This document shows, in pieces, positions 1-8,251 of a DNA stretch of 33,205 nt; position 1 is the first letter of the stretch, and every line of letters starts with the position of its first letter. The position numbers were made by a program, and so were the translations under genes. The stretch is from Cellvibrionales bacterium (GTDB taxonomy: Bacteria > Pseudomonadota > Gammaproteobacteria > Pseudomonadales > DT-91), in contig JAPOUS010000074.1 in NCBI GenBank assembly GCA_026708525.1, forward strand, positions 1,162 to 34,366. Direction: 5' to 3'. Under the pieces are notes generated by a model that searched no databases, was not told the DNA's origin, and saw only the letters and a program-made list of their open reading frames with translations.

Positions 1-1
1 G

Positions 2-835
2 CTAGCCAAGTCGATCGAATTTTTTAAGGCCTTACCGGTTGCACCCTATGATTCAGCGTATGTTTCTGAAGGTCTGATGTTTAATGAAATGTTAGAGAAG
101 GCACAAGGCTTGAAATTGATTGATATAGCAGATGCTGACGGTGCAAAAATTGTTGCTTTAAGCGAAGAAGGGCAACTCAGTAGCACTTTTTTGAGAAATA
201 ATACGCTTCATGTCTTTTTATTTTCATCCCTCGTTGCCACCATTGTTGTTAATAGCCAGAAAATTTCTAATAAACGGCTTAAAGCAATATGCTTAAAACT
301 CTATCCTTTTTTAAAAGCCGAGTTATTTTTAGCATGGGAACAAAAAGTCATCGAAAAAGTGGTTGATCAAACCCTTGAGATATTTTTAGCGCAATCAGCC
401 ATTGTTAAGAAGCATTATGGCTACCAGCTGCCTGGTACAGAGCAGTCACCGCATTTATTATTATTGTCTCAGGTGGCAGCTGCGAATATCCAACGCTTTT
501 TTATGACGGCTGAACTCTTGTATCAAACGCAATCAAACCCAGTTGATCAAGATGAATTGGTTAAAACAGTGACCTTGGTATCCAAGCGTTTTGCCATGTT
601 GCATCCTTGCCATGCGCCTGATTTTTTGGATCAACATTTATTTCAAGGTTTTATCAACCAATTGGTAGTGCATGGCATGGTTGATCGGCTCGATAATGGA
701 TTGGTGGCGACTAAGGATTTATTAGTTGCACGAGACTACGGAAAGTACCTTCTAACAGCAGCAAACCTCAGCACAATTAGTGAGGTGATTAAGGCGGTAC
801 TTGATGCAAAAGAGGAAACAGTACACCCAAGTTAA
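2..835 (+). CDS. plsB: Glycerol-3-phosphate acyltransferase PlsB, C-terminal part (5' end outside window)
   Basis: PlsB is the inner-membrane enzyme that acylates sn-glycerol-3-phosphate, the first step of phospholipid synthesis. The frame is open from base 2 with no stop, so the ATG at 77 given by the ORF track is internal and the gene is cut by the window edge. About 277 residues remain, out of roughly 800 expected. They fit the PlsB C-terminal region from memory: an RNN-hxH segment (FLRNNTLHVFLFSSLVA), then LYPFLKAELFLAWE, then a late segment resembling the family's RLSxLxGxNAPEFFDK (here KRFAMLHPCHAPDFLDQ). The catalytic HX4D acyltransferase domain lies upstream of the window and cannot be checked. 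The end overlaps the start of pldA by about 30 bp, which suggests co-transcription of a phospholipid-making and a phospholipid-degrading enzyme. Confidence 0.85.
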   Translation, partial: LAKSIEFFKALPVAPYDSAYVSEGLMFNEMLEKAQGLKLIDIADADGAKIVALSEEGQLSSTFLRNNTLHVFLFSSLVATIVVNSQKISNKRLKAICLKLYPFLKAELFLAWEQKVIEKVVDQTLEIFLAQSAIVKKHYGYQLPGTEQSPHLLLLSQVAAANIQRFFMTAELLYQTQSNPVDQDELVKTVTLVSKRFAMLHPCHAPDFLDQHLFQGFINQLVVHGMVDRLDNGLVATKDLLVARDYGKYLLTAANLSTISEVIKAVLDAKEETVHPS

Positions 836-1724
836 CGGGTTTTGGGTGGTATTAGTCAGTCTATGCCTTGCTCAATGGGGCATGGCCGCACGCTTTGAAG
901 ATGCCGCCGATTCTCCTTACGAAAATCGGCGAGCGATGGAAAATAAAACCGCTAATAACCCGTATGTTCTGCTGCCGTACAAGCCAAATTATGCAGTGTA
1001 TAGCTATGTGCTAGACCCAAATAATCAAGCCTATGAGCCTGTGGGTCTTCCGCCTGATGGGTTGGATAAGTCAGAATTGGAATTTCAGTTAAGCCTGCAT
1101 TTCCCGCTATTGGGAAACCGCTTTGAAAAAACCTTCGATATGTCGTTTGCTTTTACGACGCATGCATTTTGGCAAGCCTTTAATAATAATATCTCAGCGC
1201 CTTTTAGGGAGACAAACTATGAGCCTGAGTTGATTGTTTCGCTGAGAACGCCTTGGACCTTCTTAGGGCTGACCAATCGATCAAATTCATTGATCTTGAA
1301 TCATCAATCCAATGGGCGTTATCAAACGTTGTCTCGCAGTTGGAATCGACTGATAGCAGAATTGGTGTTTGAGAAGGGCAATTATGTAACCGCCTTTAGG
1401 CCTTGGTATCGACTGCCAGAAAAAGCCAAAACTCACCCAAGCGATGCAAAAGGGGACGATAATCCAGATATTCAGGAATATTTGGGGTATTTTGAGTGGC
1501 TCAATGTGTACCGAGTGAGTCAGCAGACCTTTAGCCTGCGGTTTATGAATAATGGTTGCTCGGATGTGAATCGATCGACTATCGATATAAGTTACAGTAT
1601 CCCTGTGTATGGTCGTCTGCGTGCTTACGCTAAATATTTTAATGGGTATGGGCGAAGCCTTATCGATTACAACGTGCGTCAAAATGCCTTTAGTCTTGGT
1701 TTGGCATTGAGTGATTGGTTGTAG
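804..1724 (+). CDS. pldA: Outer-membrane phospholipase A (OMPLA), intact copy
   Basis: OMPLA is a 12-stranded beta-barrel hydrolase of the outer membrane that removes acyl chains from phospholipids misplaced in the outer leaflet. The 306-residue product opens with a basic n-region (QKRKQ) and a hydrophobic stretch ending near GMAA, a Sec signal peptide. The active-site block is complete: NHQSNGR gives His167 and Ser169, and SRSWNR gives Asn181 (numbered from the ATG at 804). DNPDIQEYLGYFEW and NGYGRSLIDYN match the C-terminal barrel strands of E. coli PldA. I chose ATG 804 over the TTG at 801. The start lies inside plsB. A second, frameshifted paralogue is at 21753-22651. A strong palindrome follows the stop codon. 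Function is near certain from the motifs. Confidence 0.93.
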   Translation: MQKRKQYTQVNGFWVVLVSLCLAQWGMAARFEDAADSPYENRRAMENKTANNPYVLLPYKPNYAVYSYVLDPNNQAYEPVGLPPDGLDKSELEFQLSLHFPLLGNRFEKTFDMSFAFTTHAFWQAFNNNISAPFRETNYEPELIVSLRTPWTFLGLTNRSNSLILNHQSNGRYQTLSRSWNRLIAELVFEKGNYVTAFRPWYRLPEKAKTHPSDAKGDDNPDIQEYLGYFEWLNVYRVSQQTFSLRFMNNGCSDVNRSTIDISYSIPVYGRLRAYAKYFNGYGRSLIDYNVRQNAFSLGLALSDWL

Positions 1725-1730
1725 TGCTTT

Positions 1731-1756
1731 TTAGGCTTGATTTAAATCAAGCCTAA
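1731..1756. terminator. 26-bp perfect palindrome between convergent genes
   Basis: The arm TTAGGCTTGAT is followed by TTAA and its exact complement, 7 bp after the pldA stop and 12 bp before the stop of the convergent lipoprotein gene. The position suggests a bidirectional terminator. Neither side has a good T-run, so it may instead act as a transcript-end stabiliser. Confidence 0.55.
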
Positions 1757-1767
1757 ATATAAAGAGA

Positions 1768-2073
1768 TTAAGGGTTGCAATAGCCCTTAGCTTCTACTTT
1801 TTCTAGAACGCCAATGAGTAGGTTGGTGGAAGAAGTTTTTGTGGTAATGCCATTTACGCCTTTGTCTTGGCATTGGCTGTTTAGTTCGCTGGCAACTTGT
1901 GCAGATTTGTCCATAGACATAGGGATAAGTTGTAAAAAGTTAAAAGTTGATGCTTTTGCACTAACCGGTTTGCCCTTACCTGAAATATCACTAACGGCGA
2001 CAGAATGGGTAATGGAGCAGCCAGCAAGTCCCAGTGAAAGAGTAGCGGCAGCAACGCAGAGTATTTTTTTCAT
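1768..2073 (-). CDS. Small outer-membrane lipoprotein, unknown function
   Basis: I do not recognise a family with confidence. The 101-residue product has a textbook lipoprotein signal: MKK, a hydrophobic core, then lipobox LAGC with the modified cysteine at residue 19. The residue after it is Ser, so Lol sorting would place it in the outer membrane. The mature part is short and polar with two more cysteines (NSQC and GYC near the C-terminus), which could form a disulfide. The ORF track starts upstream at 2121, but the ATG at 2073 is preceded by AAGGA at good spacing and begins the signal peptide, so I use it. It is a single-gene unit, convergent with pldA across a palindrome. Confidence 0.75.
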   Translation of the reverse strand: MKKILCVAAATLSLGLAGCSITHSVAVSDISGKGKPVSAKASTFNFLQLIPMSMDKSAQVASELNSQCQDKGVNGITTKTSSTNLLIGVLEKVEAKGYCNP

Positions 2074-2260
2074 TGATAATTCCTTTTTTATTATGTATTT
2101 CGTGGAGCGATATAAGACCATAAGTGTTGATGGTTCTCAATGCGCAATGAAAGTTTATTTTGTGATAGTTTTCAAAATTTCTTATAGCGAAATGGTATAG
2201 TTATTCGAGTCAAAGCGCGTTTTTATAAGGGGGAGGTTGTAGAGATATTCTAAAAGGGTA

Positions 2261-2290
2261 AGCGACTGAATTCTCTTCATTCGAGTCGCT
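2261..2290 (-). terminator. Probable terminator of the ppiB-lpxH-KSI operon
   Basis: AGCGACT at 2261-2267 pairs with AGTCGCT at 2284-2290, with further GAA/TTC pairing inside. It lies 18 bp beyond the stop of the ketosteroid-isomerase-like gene. Read on the minus strand, the stem is followed by a short CCCTTTT tract. The T-run is modest. Confidence 0.5.
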
Positions 2291-2308
2291 GTTTGGCTAT
2301 CAGGGCCA

Positions 2309-2662
2309 TTATCTCTTGTTGTCTTCTGACCAGTAAGCCTTCATTTGGACGACTTTATCATCATCATTGAATTCAAAGACATCAATAATATCGATAATGT
2401 CACCTTGAAAATGAATACAAAAAGAAAAAGCAGCAGAATCACCGGATACGCGAATAGGGCCTGTTAATTCGCCAGTGACATTGGCATCAAAGGCATATTG
2501 ATAAAATCCCTTGATGGCCTCAATGCCTTCGACTGTATTAACGCCGTAAGGGTCATGAACTAGAGCGTCATCAGCGTATAAGGCTTCGATGATGCTCATA
2601 TCCTTTTCGTTAAGGGCTTTTAAGTAATTGTTAACGGCAGTGACTTTGGCGTTTTGTGACAT
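2309..2662 (-). CDS. Steroid delta-isomerase-like protein (SnoaL/NTF2 fold)
   Basis: The 117-residue protein aligns by eye along its length with bacterial 3-oxo-delta5-steroid isomerase (KSI). NYLKALNEKD matches the RYVAALN segment carrying the catalytic Tyr (Tyr13 here). VHDPYG matches VEDPxG with the general base (Asp37). IIDVFEFND matches the IDVMRFD segment with the second catalytic Asp (Asp93). The C-terminal KAYWSEDN is also shared with the Pseudomonas enzyme. Since all three catalytic residues are present, isomerisation of a ketosteroid-like substrate is possible, but the real substrate is unknown. An AAGGATC ribosome site precedes the ATG. The gene overlaps the 3' end of lpxH by 32 bp, so it is probably translated from the ppiB-lpxH transcript. 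Confidence 0.82.
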   Translation of the reverse strand: MSQNAKVTAVNNYLKALNEKDMSIIEALYADDALVHDPYGVNTVEGIEAIKGFYQYAFDANVTGELTGPIRVSGDSAAFSFCIHFQGDIIDIIDVFEFNDDDKVVQMKAYWSEDNKR

Positions 2663-3392
2663 GCTGATCCTTAAGTCTAAATGTTATGAGTTCGATGGCG
2701 TTGGAGTCTACCACAATTTCATAGCCGACTTCATGCCAGTCACCTAGGACATAACGAAAATGATCCGTGTTATTGATAGTATGCGTATGGATGTTAGGTC
2801 TATGCGTATGGCCATGTATCATGATGGGTGTTTGATGAGATAAAAAGCCATCAATGATAGCTTGTTCGTTAACATCCATAATCTCAAGTGACTTGTTCGC
2901 TGTTGCTTTTTTACCATCTTCGCGCAATTGACTGGCCATTTTTTTGCGCTCAGATAATGGCAAAGTCAGTAAAAACTGCATGCTCTCATCTTTGCGAATA
3001 TTGGCTTTAAAGGTTTGGTAGTCCACATCATCGGTGCAATAACTATCGCCATGAGAGAGAACAATATCACCAAGTGCTGTAGTAATCACGGTTGGGTCAG
3101 GGATTAATTCGCCCCCTGTGGCCTTAGCAAAGCCTTCAAGTAGCAAGAAGTCACGGTTGCCATGCATAAAATATAAGGAGGCGCCACTATCGCTTAGTTG
3201 CTTTAAGTGCTGAATGACAGACTGGTTGAATTCGGTAAGGTCATCATCGCCTACCCAGGCTTCAAATAAATCACCTAAGATATACAGTTTATCTGTGTCG
3301 GTTTTGATGCGGTCAAGATAAGAAAAAAAACCCTGACAAATGTCAGGGCGTGATTCATCAAGATGCAAATCAGAGATTAATCGATAACGCAT
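2631..3392 (-). CDS. lpxH: UDP-2,3-diacylglucosamine diphosphatase LpxH
   Basis: LpxH cleaves UDP-2,3-diacylglucosamine to lipid X and UMP at the inner-membrane surface, the fourth step of lipid A synthesis. The calcineurin-like metal motifs occur in order: SDLHLDESRP (Asp8, His10), GDLFEAWVGDD (Asp41), GNRDFLL (Asn79), SHGDSYCTDD (His114) and HGHTHRP near residue 195. The GNRDFLL and CTDDVDYQTFK blocks are typical of LpxH rather than other phosphoesterases. At 253 residues it is slightly longer than usual. The extra basic tail (TKRQSHCR) comes from the part that overlaps the next gene. It starts 6 bp after the ppiB stop, so it is translationally linked to ppiB, as in E. coli and Pseudomonas. 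Confidence 0.95.
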   Translation of the reverse strand: MRYRLISDLHLDESRPDICQGFFSYLDRIKTDTDKLYILGDLFEAWVGDDDLTEFNQSVIQHLKQLSDSGASLYFMHGNRDFLLLEGFAKATGGELIPDPTVITTALGDIVLSHGDSYCTDDVDYQTFKANIRKDESMQFLLTLPLSERKKMASQLREDGKKATANKSLEIMDVNEQAIIDGFLSHQTPIMIHGHTHRPNIHTHTINNTDHFRYVLGDWHEVGYEIVVDSNAIELITFRLKDQHVTKRQSHCR

Positions 3393-3398
3393 GGAAAA

Positions 3399-3893
3399 TT
3401 AATCGTTAACCGTCACGCTATTAATAATAACAACATCGACAGGAACGTCTTGGTGCATGCCGCGAGAGCCTGTCGCGACAGCTTTGATATTGTTGACGAC
3501 TTCCAAACCTTCGGTGACTTTACCAAATACCGCATAACCCCAGCCTTGGGCATTTTTACCGGTATGGTTTAAGAAATCATTGTCTTTGACGTTGATAAAA
3601 AATTGTGCAGTGGCTGAATGGGGATCCATAGTACGTGCCATAGCAATAGTGCCGGTTTTGTTTTCAAGGCCGTTATCGGCTTCGTTTTCAATTGGTGCAT
3701 TGACATCTTTTTGGTTCATGTTTTCATCAAAGCCACCACCTTGGATCATGAATCCATCAATCACACGATGGAAAATAGTGCCATCATAAAACCCATCTTT
3801 CGCGTAGTTTAAGAAGTTTTCGCAAGTTTTCGGTGCTTTTTCAGCATCGAGTTCAAGGGTGATGTCACCAAAATTGGTGTGAATGACAACCAT
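3399..3893 (-). CDS. ppiB: Peptidyl-prolyl cis-trans isomerase B (cyclophilin)
   Basis: This is a cytoplasmic cyclophilin that interconverts cis and trans peptidyl-proline bonds during folding. The 164-residue protein has no signal peptide. It shows the cyclophilin core: [13 protein letters not shown] (containing the catalytic Arg), [17 protein letters not shown] and [15 protein letters not shown]. Length matches E. coli PpiB. AGAGG lies 8 nt before the ATG. It is the first gene of a minus-strand unit with lpxH and the KSI-like gene, and is divergent from glnS, as in Pseudomonas. Confidence 0.95.
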   Translation of the reverse strand: MVVIHTNFGDITLELDAEKAPKTCENFLNYAKDGFYDGTIFHRVIDGFMIQGGGFDENMNQKDVNAPIENEADNGLENKTGTIAMARTMDPHSATAQFFINVKDNDFLNHTGKNAQGWGYAVFGKVTEGLEVVNNIKAVATGSRGMHQDVPVDVVIINSVTVND

Positions 3894-3915
3894 GGTACAG
3901 CCTCTAATAAGTTGG

Positions 3916-3943
3916 TTTCAATTCGACAAGGTCGGCGTATAAT
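3916..3943 (+). promoter_or_regulatory. Candidate sigma70 promoter of glnS-cysS
   Basis: A perfect -10 TATAAT at 3938-3943 sits about 115 bp before glnS. The best -35 match, TTTCAA at 3916-3921 with a 16-bp spacer, is weak. The -10 is shared with the divergent ppiB promoter. Confidence 0.5.
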
Positions 3944-3968
3944 ACGCTCTTTTGGTGAAGCATTACAA
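3939..3968 (-). promoter_or_regulatory. Candidate sigma70 promoter of ppiB-lpxH
   Basis: On the minus strand, TTGTAA (3963-3968) lies 18 bp from TATTAT (3939-3944), upstream of ppiB. The -10 overlaps the plus-strand TATAAT at 3938-3943 within the palindrome CGTATAATACG. Confidence 0.5.
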
Positions 3969-4059
3969 TCAAAACAAACGATCTATACTCTATGGCAGTC
4001 CGAAATCCCTGAGTATTTGATGTTGAGTTAAGCGTTTTCCTTTTTTAGTGAAGAAATCT

Positions 4060-5739
4060 ATGAGTGATGAAAAGTTAGTCAGTCAGTCTCCAAGTGATAA
4101 TCAAAATTTTATTGAGGCACTGATAACTGAACAACAACACAGCGGTGAACTTAAAGGTAAAGTCATTACCCGGTTCCCGCCCGAACCCAATGGCTTTTTA
4201 CATATAGGGCATGCGAAATCTATTTGTTTAAACTTTGGATTGGCAGAGCAGTTTGGTGGTGATTGCCATTTGCGCTTTGATGATACGAATCCTGCAAAAG
4301 AAGATCAGATCTATATCGACTCAATCCAAGAAGACGTTAAATGGCTAGGGTTTGACTGGTCAGGCGAGGTTCGTTATGCCTCTAGCTATTTTGATCAGTT
4401 CTATGCATGGGCAGTGAATTTGATTGAGCAGGGGCTAGCTTATGTGTGTGATTTGACACCCGAAGAAGCGTCCGAATACCGTGGGTGGGCGACCAAACCT
4501 GGTAAACCAAGCCCCTATCGAAATCGTACCGTCGATGAAAATCTTGCGCTATTTGAAAAAATGCGTGCAGGTGAATTTGATGAGGGGGCCTGTGTGTTGC
4601 GTGCTAAGATTGATATGGCATCTCCTAATATGAATCTTAGAGACCCCATCCTTTACCGTATTCGAAAAGCCCATCATCACCAAACGGGTGATAAGTGGTG
4701 TATTTACCCAAGCTATGATTTTGCGCATGGCCAAGAAGATGCGATTGAGGGGGTTACTCACTCAATTTGTACGTTAGAGTTTCAAGATCATAAGCCGTTG
4801 TACGAATGGTTTATTGAGCAGTTACCTGTACCATCCAAGCCTAAGCAATATGAATTTGGCCGCTTGCACATGAATTATACCGTGATGAGTAAGCGCAAGC
4901 TGAAGCAGTTAGTTGATGAAAAGGTCGTTAGTGGGTGGGATGATCCACGGCTATTTACACTTTCGGGTCTTCGTCGTCGAGGTATTCGCCCCGAAGCGAT
5001 TCGCACTTTTTGTGATGGGCTGGCTGTCGCTAAAACCGATGGTATTGTGGATATAGCACAATTTGAGTATGCAGTAAGAGATGATTTAAATCAGCACGCA
5101 TATCGAGCGATGTGTGTGCTTAACCCATTAAAAGTGACGCTCACAAATATTGACGACACTCAAATGTTAACCTTGCCTCACCATCCAAACGAGCCATCAA
5201 TGGGTGAGCGCGAAGTGCCGTTTACAAAAGAAATTTATATTGATAAAGCTGACTTTAGTACCGATACCACTTTGGGACGAAAAAAGTTTAAGCGGTTAGT
5301 GTTAGGTGATTATGTCAGGCTTCGTGGTGCCTATGTTATTCAGGCGAAAGATATTGTGACAAATGATCAGGGTGATATTACAGAAGTCATTGCCGAGATT
5401 GTTGAAGGGTCTTTAGGTGCTAATCCGAAACCTGAGCAAAAACCACGCGGGGTGATTCATTGGGTTTCTGCAACCGATGCCGTACCTTGTGAACTCAGGC
5501 TTTATAGCTCGCTGTTTACCGAGGAATTTCCAGAGGCGGGCGAAGGTCACTTTTTAGAAAAAGCCAATAAAGATTCGTTGACGGTGGTTAAGGGCTTTTG
5601 CGAACCAGCCTTGGCAAGTGCAAAAGCTGAATCCAACTGGCAGTTTGAGCGCGAAGGCTACTTTGTTGCTGATCGCTATGACCATTCTCAAGATACCCCT
5701 GTATTTAATCTGACTATTGATTTGAAGGCGTCCCGATAA
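4060..5739 (+). CDS. glnS: Glutaminyl-tRNA synthetase
   Basis: GlnRS charges tRNA-Gln with glutamine. The product is 559 residues from the ATG at 4060, preceded by GAAG. The track's GTG at 4048 adds four residues and lacks a better ribosome site. The class I signatures are clear: RFPPEPNGFLHIGHAKS with HIGH at 48-51, LRFDDTNPAKED, and the KMSKS-equivalent VMSKRK. HHQTGDKWCIYPSYDFAHGQEDAIEG and THSICTLEFQDH are diagnostic GlnRS blocks that separate it from GluRS. The C-terminal anticodon-binding beta-barrels run to the end (GYFVADRYDHS, VFNLTIDLK). The stop is directly followed by the cysS ATG. Length and conservation match E. coli GlnS. Confidence 0.97.
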   Translation: MSDEKLVSQSPSDNQNFIEALITEQQHSGELKGKVITRFPPEPNGFLHIGHAKSICLNFGLAEQFGGDCHLRFDDTNPAKEDQIYIDSIQEDVKWLGFDWSGEVRYASSYFDQFYAWAVNLIEQGLAYVCDLTPEEASEYRGWATKPGKPSPYRNRTVDENLALFEKMRAGEFDEGACVLRAKIDMASPNMNLRDPILYRIRKAHHHQTGDKWCIYPSYDFAHGQEDAIEGVTHSICTLEFQDHKPLYEWFIEQLPVPSKPKQYEFGRLHMNYTVMSKRKLKQLVDEKVVSGWDDPRLFTLSGLRRRGIRPEAIRTFCDGLAVAKTDGIVDIAQFEYAVRDDLNQHAYRAMCVLNPLKVTLTNIDDTQMLTLPHHPNEPSMGEREVPFTKEIYIDKADFSTDTTLGRKKFKRLVLGDYVRLRGAYVIQAKDIVTNDQGDITEVIAEIVEGSLGANPKPEQKPRGVIHWVSATDAVPCELRLYSSLFTEEFPEAGEGHFLEKANKDSLTVVKGFCEPALASAKAESNWQFEREGYFVADRYDHSQDTPVFNLTIDLKASR

Positions 5740-7092
5740 ATGGCTTTACAACTGTATAATACGCTAACGGCGAAAAAAGCCCCCTTTGTTGCTATTGATG
5801 ACAACCACATCAAATTCTATGTCTGCGGGCCCACAGTTTACAATCGCGTGCATATTGGTAATGCGCGCCCTGCGGTGGTCTTTGATACCTTGTTTCGTGT
5901 ATTGAATGAGCTGTATCCAAAAGTGACCTATGCAAGAAATTTGACGGATGTAGATGATAAAATCATTCAAGCCGCTCTGGATAATAATGAATCGATAGAT
6001 GCGCTGACTAAGCGATTTACGACAGCCTACCATGAAGACATGGCAGCGATTAATAACCTATCGCCAACGGTTGAACCAAAGGCTACGGAACATATTGACG
6101 ATATGCTGGCGTTAATCCAGCAGCTTATTGACAAAGGCCATGCCTATGAGGCGGATGGGCATGTGTTATTTGATGTTCGCTCGATGGATGATTATGGCAA
6201 GTTATCAAAAAGGGATCTTGACGATATGCTAGCAGGCGCGCGCGTTGAAGTTGCCGATTACAAACGCTATGCCGGTGATTTTGTGTTGTGGAAACCGGCA
6301 AACGAAGGTGAACCTTATTGGTCAAGCCCTTTTGGTAATGGTAGACCCGGCTGGCACCTTGAATGCTCGGCGATGATTAAAAAACATTTGGGAGAAACCA
6401 TTGATATTCATGGTGGTGGAAGAGACTTGATTTTTCCCCATCATGAAAATGAAATCGCCCAAAGCGAATGTGCTCACGATAAGCCTTTTGTTAACTATTG
6501 GTTGCATAATGGCTATATCAATATTGACGGCGATAAGATGTCTAAATCTTTGGGTAACTTTCGTATGGTCAATGATTTATTAACTCAATACGATGGTGAA
6601 GTGTTGCGTTTTGCTCTGCTATCCGCTCATTATCGATCCGAACTGAATTTCTCAGAAGATTTGTTAAGTCAAGCGAAAAGTACTTTGGATACTCTTTATG
6701 GCTATTTGCAGGCGATAGATAAGGCGTCATTGGATAAGGTGGATATCAAATCTTCGGCAGCTTTTAAGGCGTTATTAGACGACATAAATACCCCTATTGC
6801 GATTAGTGAACTGCACCGATTAGGTAAAGCTGTAAAAAAAGGCGAAGGGGATGCAGTTGCTGCCGAGTTTGTAGCAGTCGCTGACATGCTGGGACTTTTG
6901 CAAAAAACGCCTGAGCAGTGGTTTCAAGGTGATACGAAAGACGGTTTAAGCAATAATAAAGCGGTTAATGCGAAAGTCGCTCAACTTAATGCTGCTCGGG
7001 CAAATAAGGATTACGCTTTAGCAGACAGTATTCGTGACGAGTTAACTGAGCAGGGTGTTCAGCTAACTCGTGATGGTTGGCGAAGAATGTAA
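5740..7092 (+). CDS. cysS: Cysteinyl-tRNA synthetase
   Basis: CysRS charges tRNA-Cys with cysteine. The 450-residue protein begins with ATG immediately after the glnS TAA, so translation of the two is probably coupled. Motifs: [18 protein letters not shown], containing the first zinc ligand Cys29 and the HIGN signature; GWHLECSAM and [15 protein letters not shown], with further zinc ligands; and DKMSKSLGN, the KMSKS loop. The C-terminal helical domain ends with the usual (L/V)xDxxxGxxWR-like sequence, here LTRDGWRRM. In Pseudomonas folD follows cysS, whereas here an unrelated island begins. Confidence 0.97.
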   Translation: MALQLYNTLTAKKAPFVAIDDNHIKFYVCGPTVYNRVHIGNARPAVVFDTLFRVLNELYPKVTYARNLTDVDDKIIQAALDNNESIDALTKRFTTAYHEDMAAINNLSPTVEPKATEHIDDMLALIQQLIDKGHAYEADGHVLFDVRSMDDYGKLSKRDLDDMLAGARVEVADYKRYAGDFVLWKPANEGEPYWSSPFGNGRPGWHLECSAMIKKHLGETIDIHGGGRDLIFPHHENEIAQSECAHDKPFVNYWLHNGYINIDGDKMSKSLGNFRMVNDLLTQYDGEVLRFALLSAHYRSELNFSEDLLSQAKSTLDTLYGYLQAIDKASLDKVDIKSSAAFKALLDDINTPIAISELHRLGKAVKKGEGDAVAAEFVAVADMLGLLQKTPEQWFQGDTKDGLSNNKAVNAKVAQLNAARANKDYALADSIRDELTEQGVQLTRDGWRRM

Positions 7093-7243
7093 TGCTGTCA
7101 ATTTAGGTGAGGTATTAATTATTACACTGTTCTTATTATTAATCTTCCTATCAGTTTTAGCAGCTACCGATCTCGCCCCCATGCGTTAGCATGGGAGTGC
7201 AAAGTTGTTAAAGCTGCAATTATTACTATCAAGGATCATACCA

Positions 7244-8251
7244 CTACACTGCGGTATCACTGGTATCACGGGTATCACTGGTATCACTGGTATCACGGGT
7301 ATCACGGGTATCACGGGTATCACGGGTATCACGGGTATCACGGGTATCACGTGTAAGCTCTTCTTCTGGTTTGACGTTTTCGAATACACCGTCAGGGACT
7401 TTTTGTTCGACTTTATGTTCAGGGGAAACACGTCTTTTTCCATTAAAGCTTTCTTTATTATCCTTACTTGAGCCTGCTTGATCTAATATAAGGTTAAGGT
7501 CTTCATAAAGATGTGGCTTTTTGTACGTAGAGGCAGTCATATCTGCCATATCAGTGCCATATGGTAAGTTTGAATTTTCTATTGACTCATCAAATTCTTT
7601 TAAAAAAGTGCCAACGATACGATTTAAACGTGGATTTGCTTGACCTGAACGATTAGCTTTACAGCTAAAATGTTTCTTAAGTCGTGAAATACTTGCAAAT
7701 ACTGCTTGAATAGAAAGCCCACTAGTACCATGTTGTTGGTGCACTTTGCGTACACGCAAAAGTAGCTCTCGATTTAAATTCATATCGGTGAGGTCTTTAA
7801 ATTGTGCTGTCAATTCGTTTTTGTCGTTAGGGTTTTTATCATCATCCATCGAAGTTATTACCTTATCTACAAGAGAACCAATTTTTGAAAGCACATCAGT
7901 CTCGTCCTCGTCTTTAGCATCCTTTGCAGTATGCTTCATTGCGCCAGATCTTTTTTTCGTTTGTGGCAATTTTTCATGTTTATGAATGAGGCTTTGAATG
8001 ATTTGAGATATAGCTTCGTTTTTAACGAATGTGTTATTTTTAGCATTATTTACATCTTTAGACCCAGCATCGACCAACCCAGCACCGACCAACCCAGCAT
8101 CGACCAACTCAGCACCGACCAACCCAGCATCGACCAACCCAGCATCGACCAACCCAGCATCGACCGTAAGGCAAGTCATTAATTTAATAAATAACGTAGA
8201 AATAAGAAAAAAGCGAATGATTGTTAATGCAGATTTAGGTTTTGTATACAT
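7244..8251 (-). CDS. Secreted repeat protein with two in-frame minisatellites, unknown function
   Basis: I do not recognise this 335-residue protein. The N-terminus ([23 protein letters not shown]) is basic then hydrophobic and looks like a Sec signal peptide; LMTC is not a convincing lipobox. Directly after it comes a VDAGL pentapeptide repeat of seven units from a 15-bp minisatellite. The middle is charged and polar, probably helical ([30 protein letters not shown]). The last 35 or so residues are RDT/SDT tripeptides from 11 copies of a 9-bp repeat, followed by AV and stop. No Shine-Dalgarno sequence is visible; a 10-bp inverted repeat abuts the start codon. It lies 50 bp downstream of the SDR gene on the same strand. 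A host-directed or surface role is only a guess. Confidence 0.6.
   Translation of the reverse strand: MYTKPKSALTIIRFFLISTLFIKLMTCLTVDAGLVDAGLVDAGLVGAELVDAGLVGAGLVDAGSKDVNNAKNNTFVKNEAISQIIQSLIHKHEKLPQTKKRSGAMKHTAKDAKDEDETDVLSKIGSLVDKVITSMDDDKNPNDKNELTAQFKDLTDMNLNRELLLRVRKVHQQHGTSGLSIQAVFASISRLKKHFSCKANRSGQANPRLNRIVGTFLKEFDESIENSNLPYGTDMADMTASTYKKPHLYEDLNLILDQAGSSKDNKESFNGKRRVSPEHKVEQKVPDGVFENVKPEEELTRDTRDTRDTRDTRDTRDTRDTSDTSDTRDTSDTAV
7253..7350. repeat. 11-copy 9-bp tandem repeat (RDT/SDT codons)
   Basis: The plus-strand unit is GGTATCAC followed by T or G, repeated head to tail 11 times without spacers. Four of the five leftmost units, next to the stop codon, vary (T,G,T,T,G), while the remaining units are uniform G. 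Copy changes keep the frame of the minus-strand gene because the unit is three codons. The array creates spurious ORFs (GIT and VIP repeats) in other frames. Confidence 0.95.
8063..8167. repeat. 7-copy 15-bp tandem repeat (VDAGL codons)
   Basis: The plus-strand unit CCCAGCATCGACCAA is repeated seven times with a T/C variant that changes Asp to Gly (VDAGL versus VGAGL) and one unit reading CTC. It sits just after the signal-peptide codons of the minus-strand gene and is in frame. Confidence 0.95.

Noticed and set aside
1814-2200. Plus-strand ORF of 128 aa opposite the lipoprotein
   Set aside because: The minus frame carries a perfect lipobox and ribosome site.
7178-7195. Hairpin CCCATGC-GTTA-GCATGGG after cysS as an intrinsic terminator
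   Set aside because: The stem is good, but no T-run follows on either strand. It may still end the glnS-cysS transcript by another mechanism, so I leave it uncalled.
7253-7350. Possible CRISPR array
   Set aside because: The 9-bp units are contiguous with no spacers; it is a coding minisatellite.
7186-7471. ORFs 7205-7471 (+, GIT repeats) and 7186-7443 (-, VIP repeats)
   Set aside because: They arise because the 9-bp repeat has no stop in these frames; the 7244-8251 frame has the signal peptide and a long non-repeat body.
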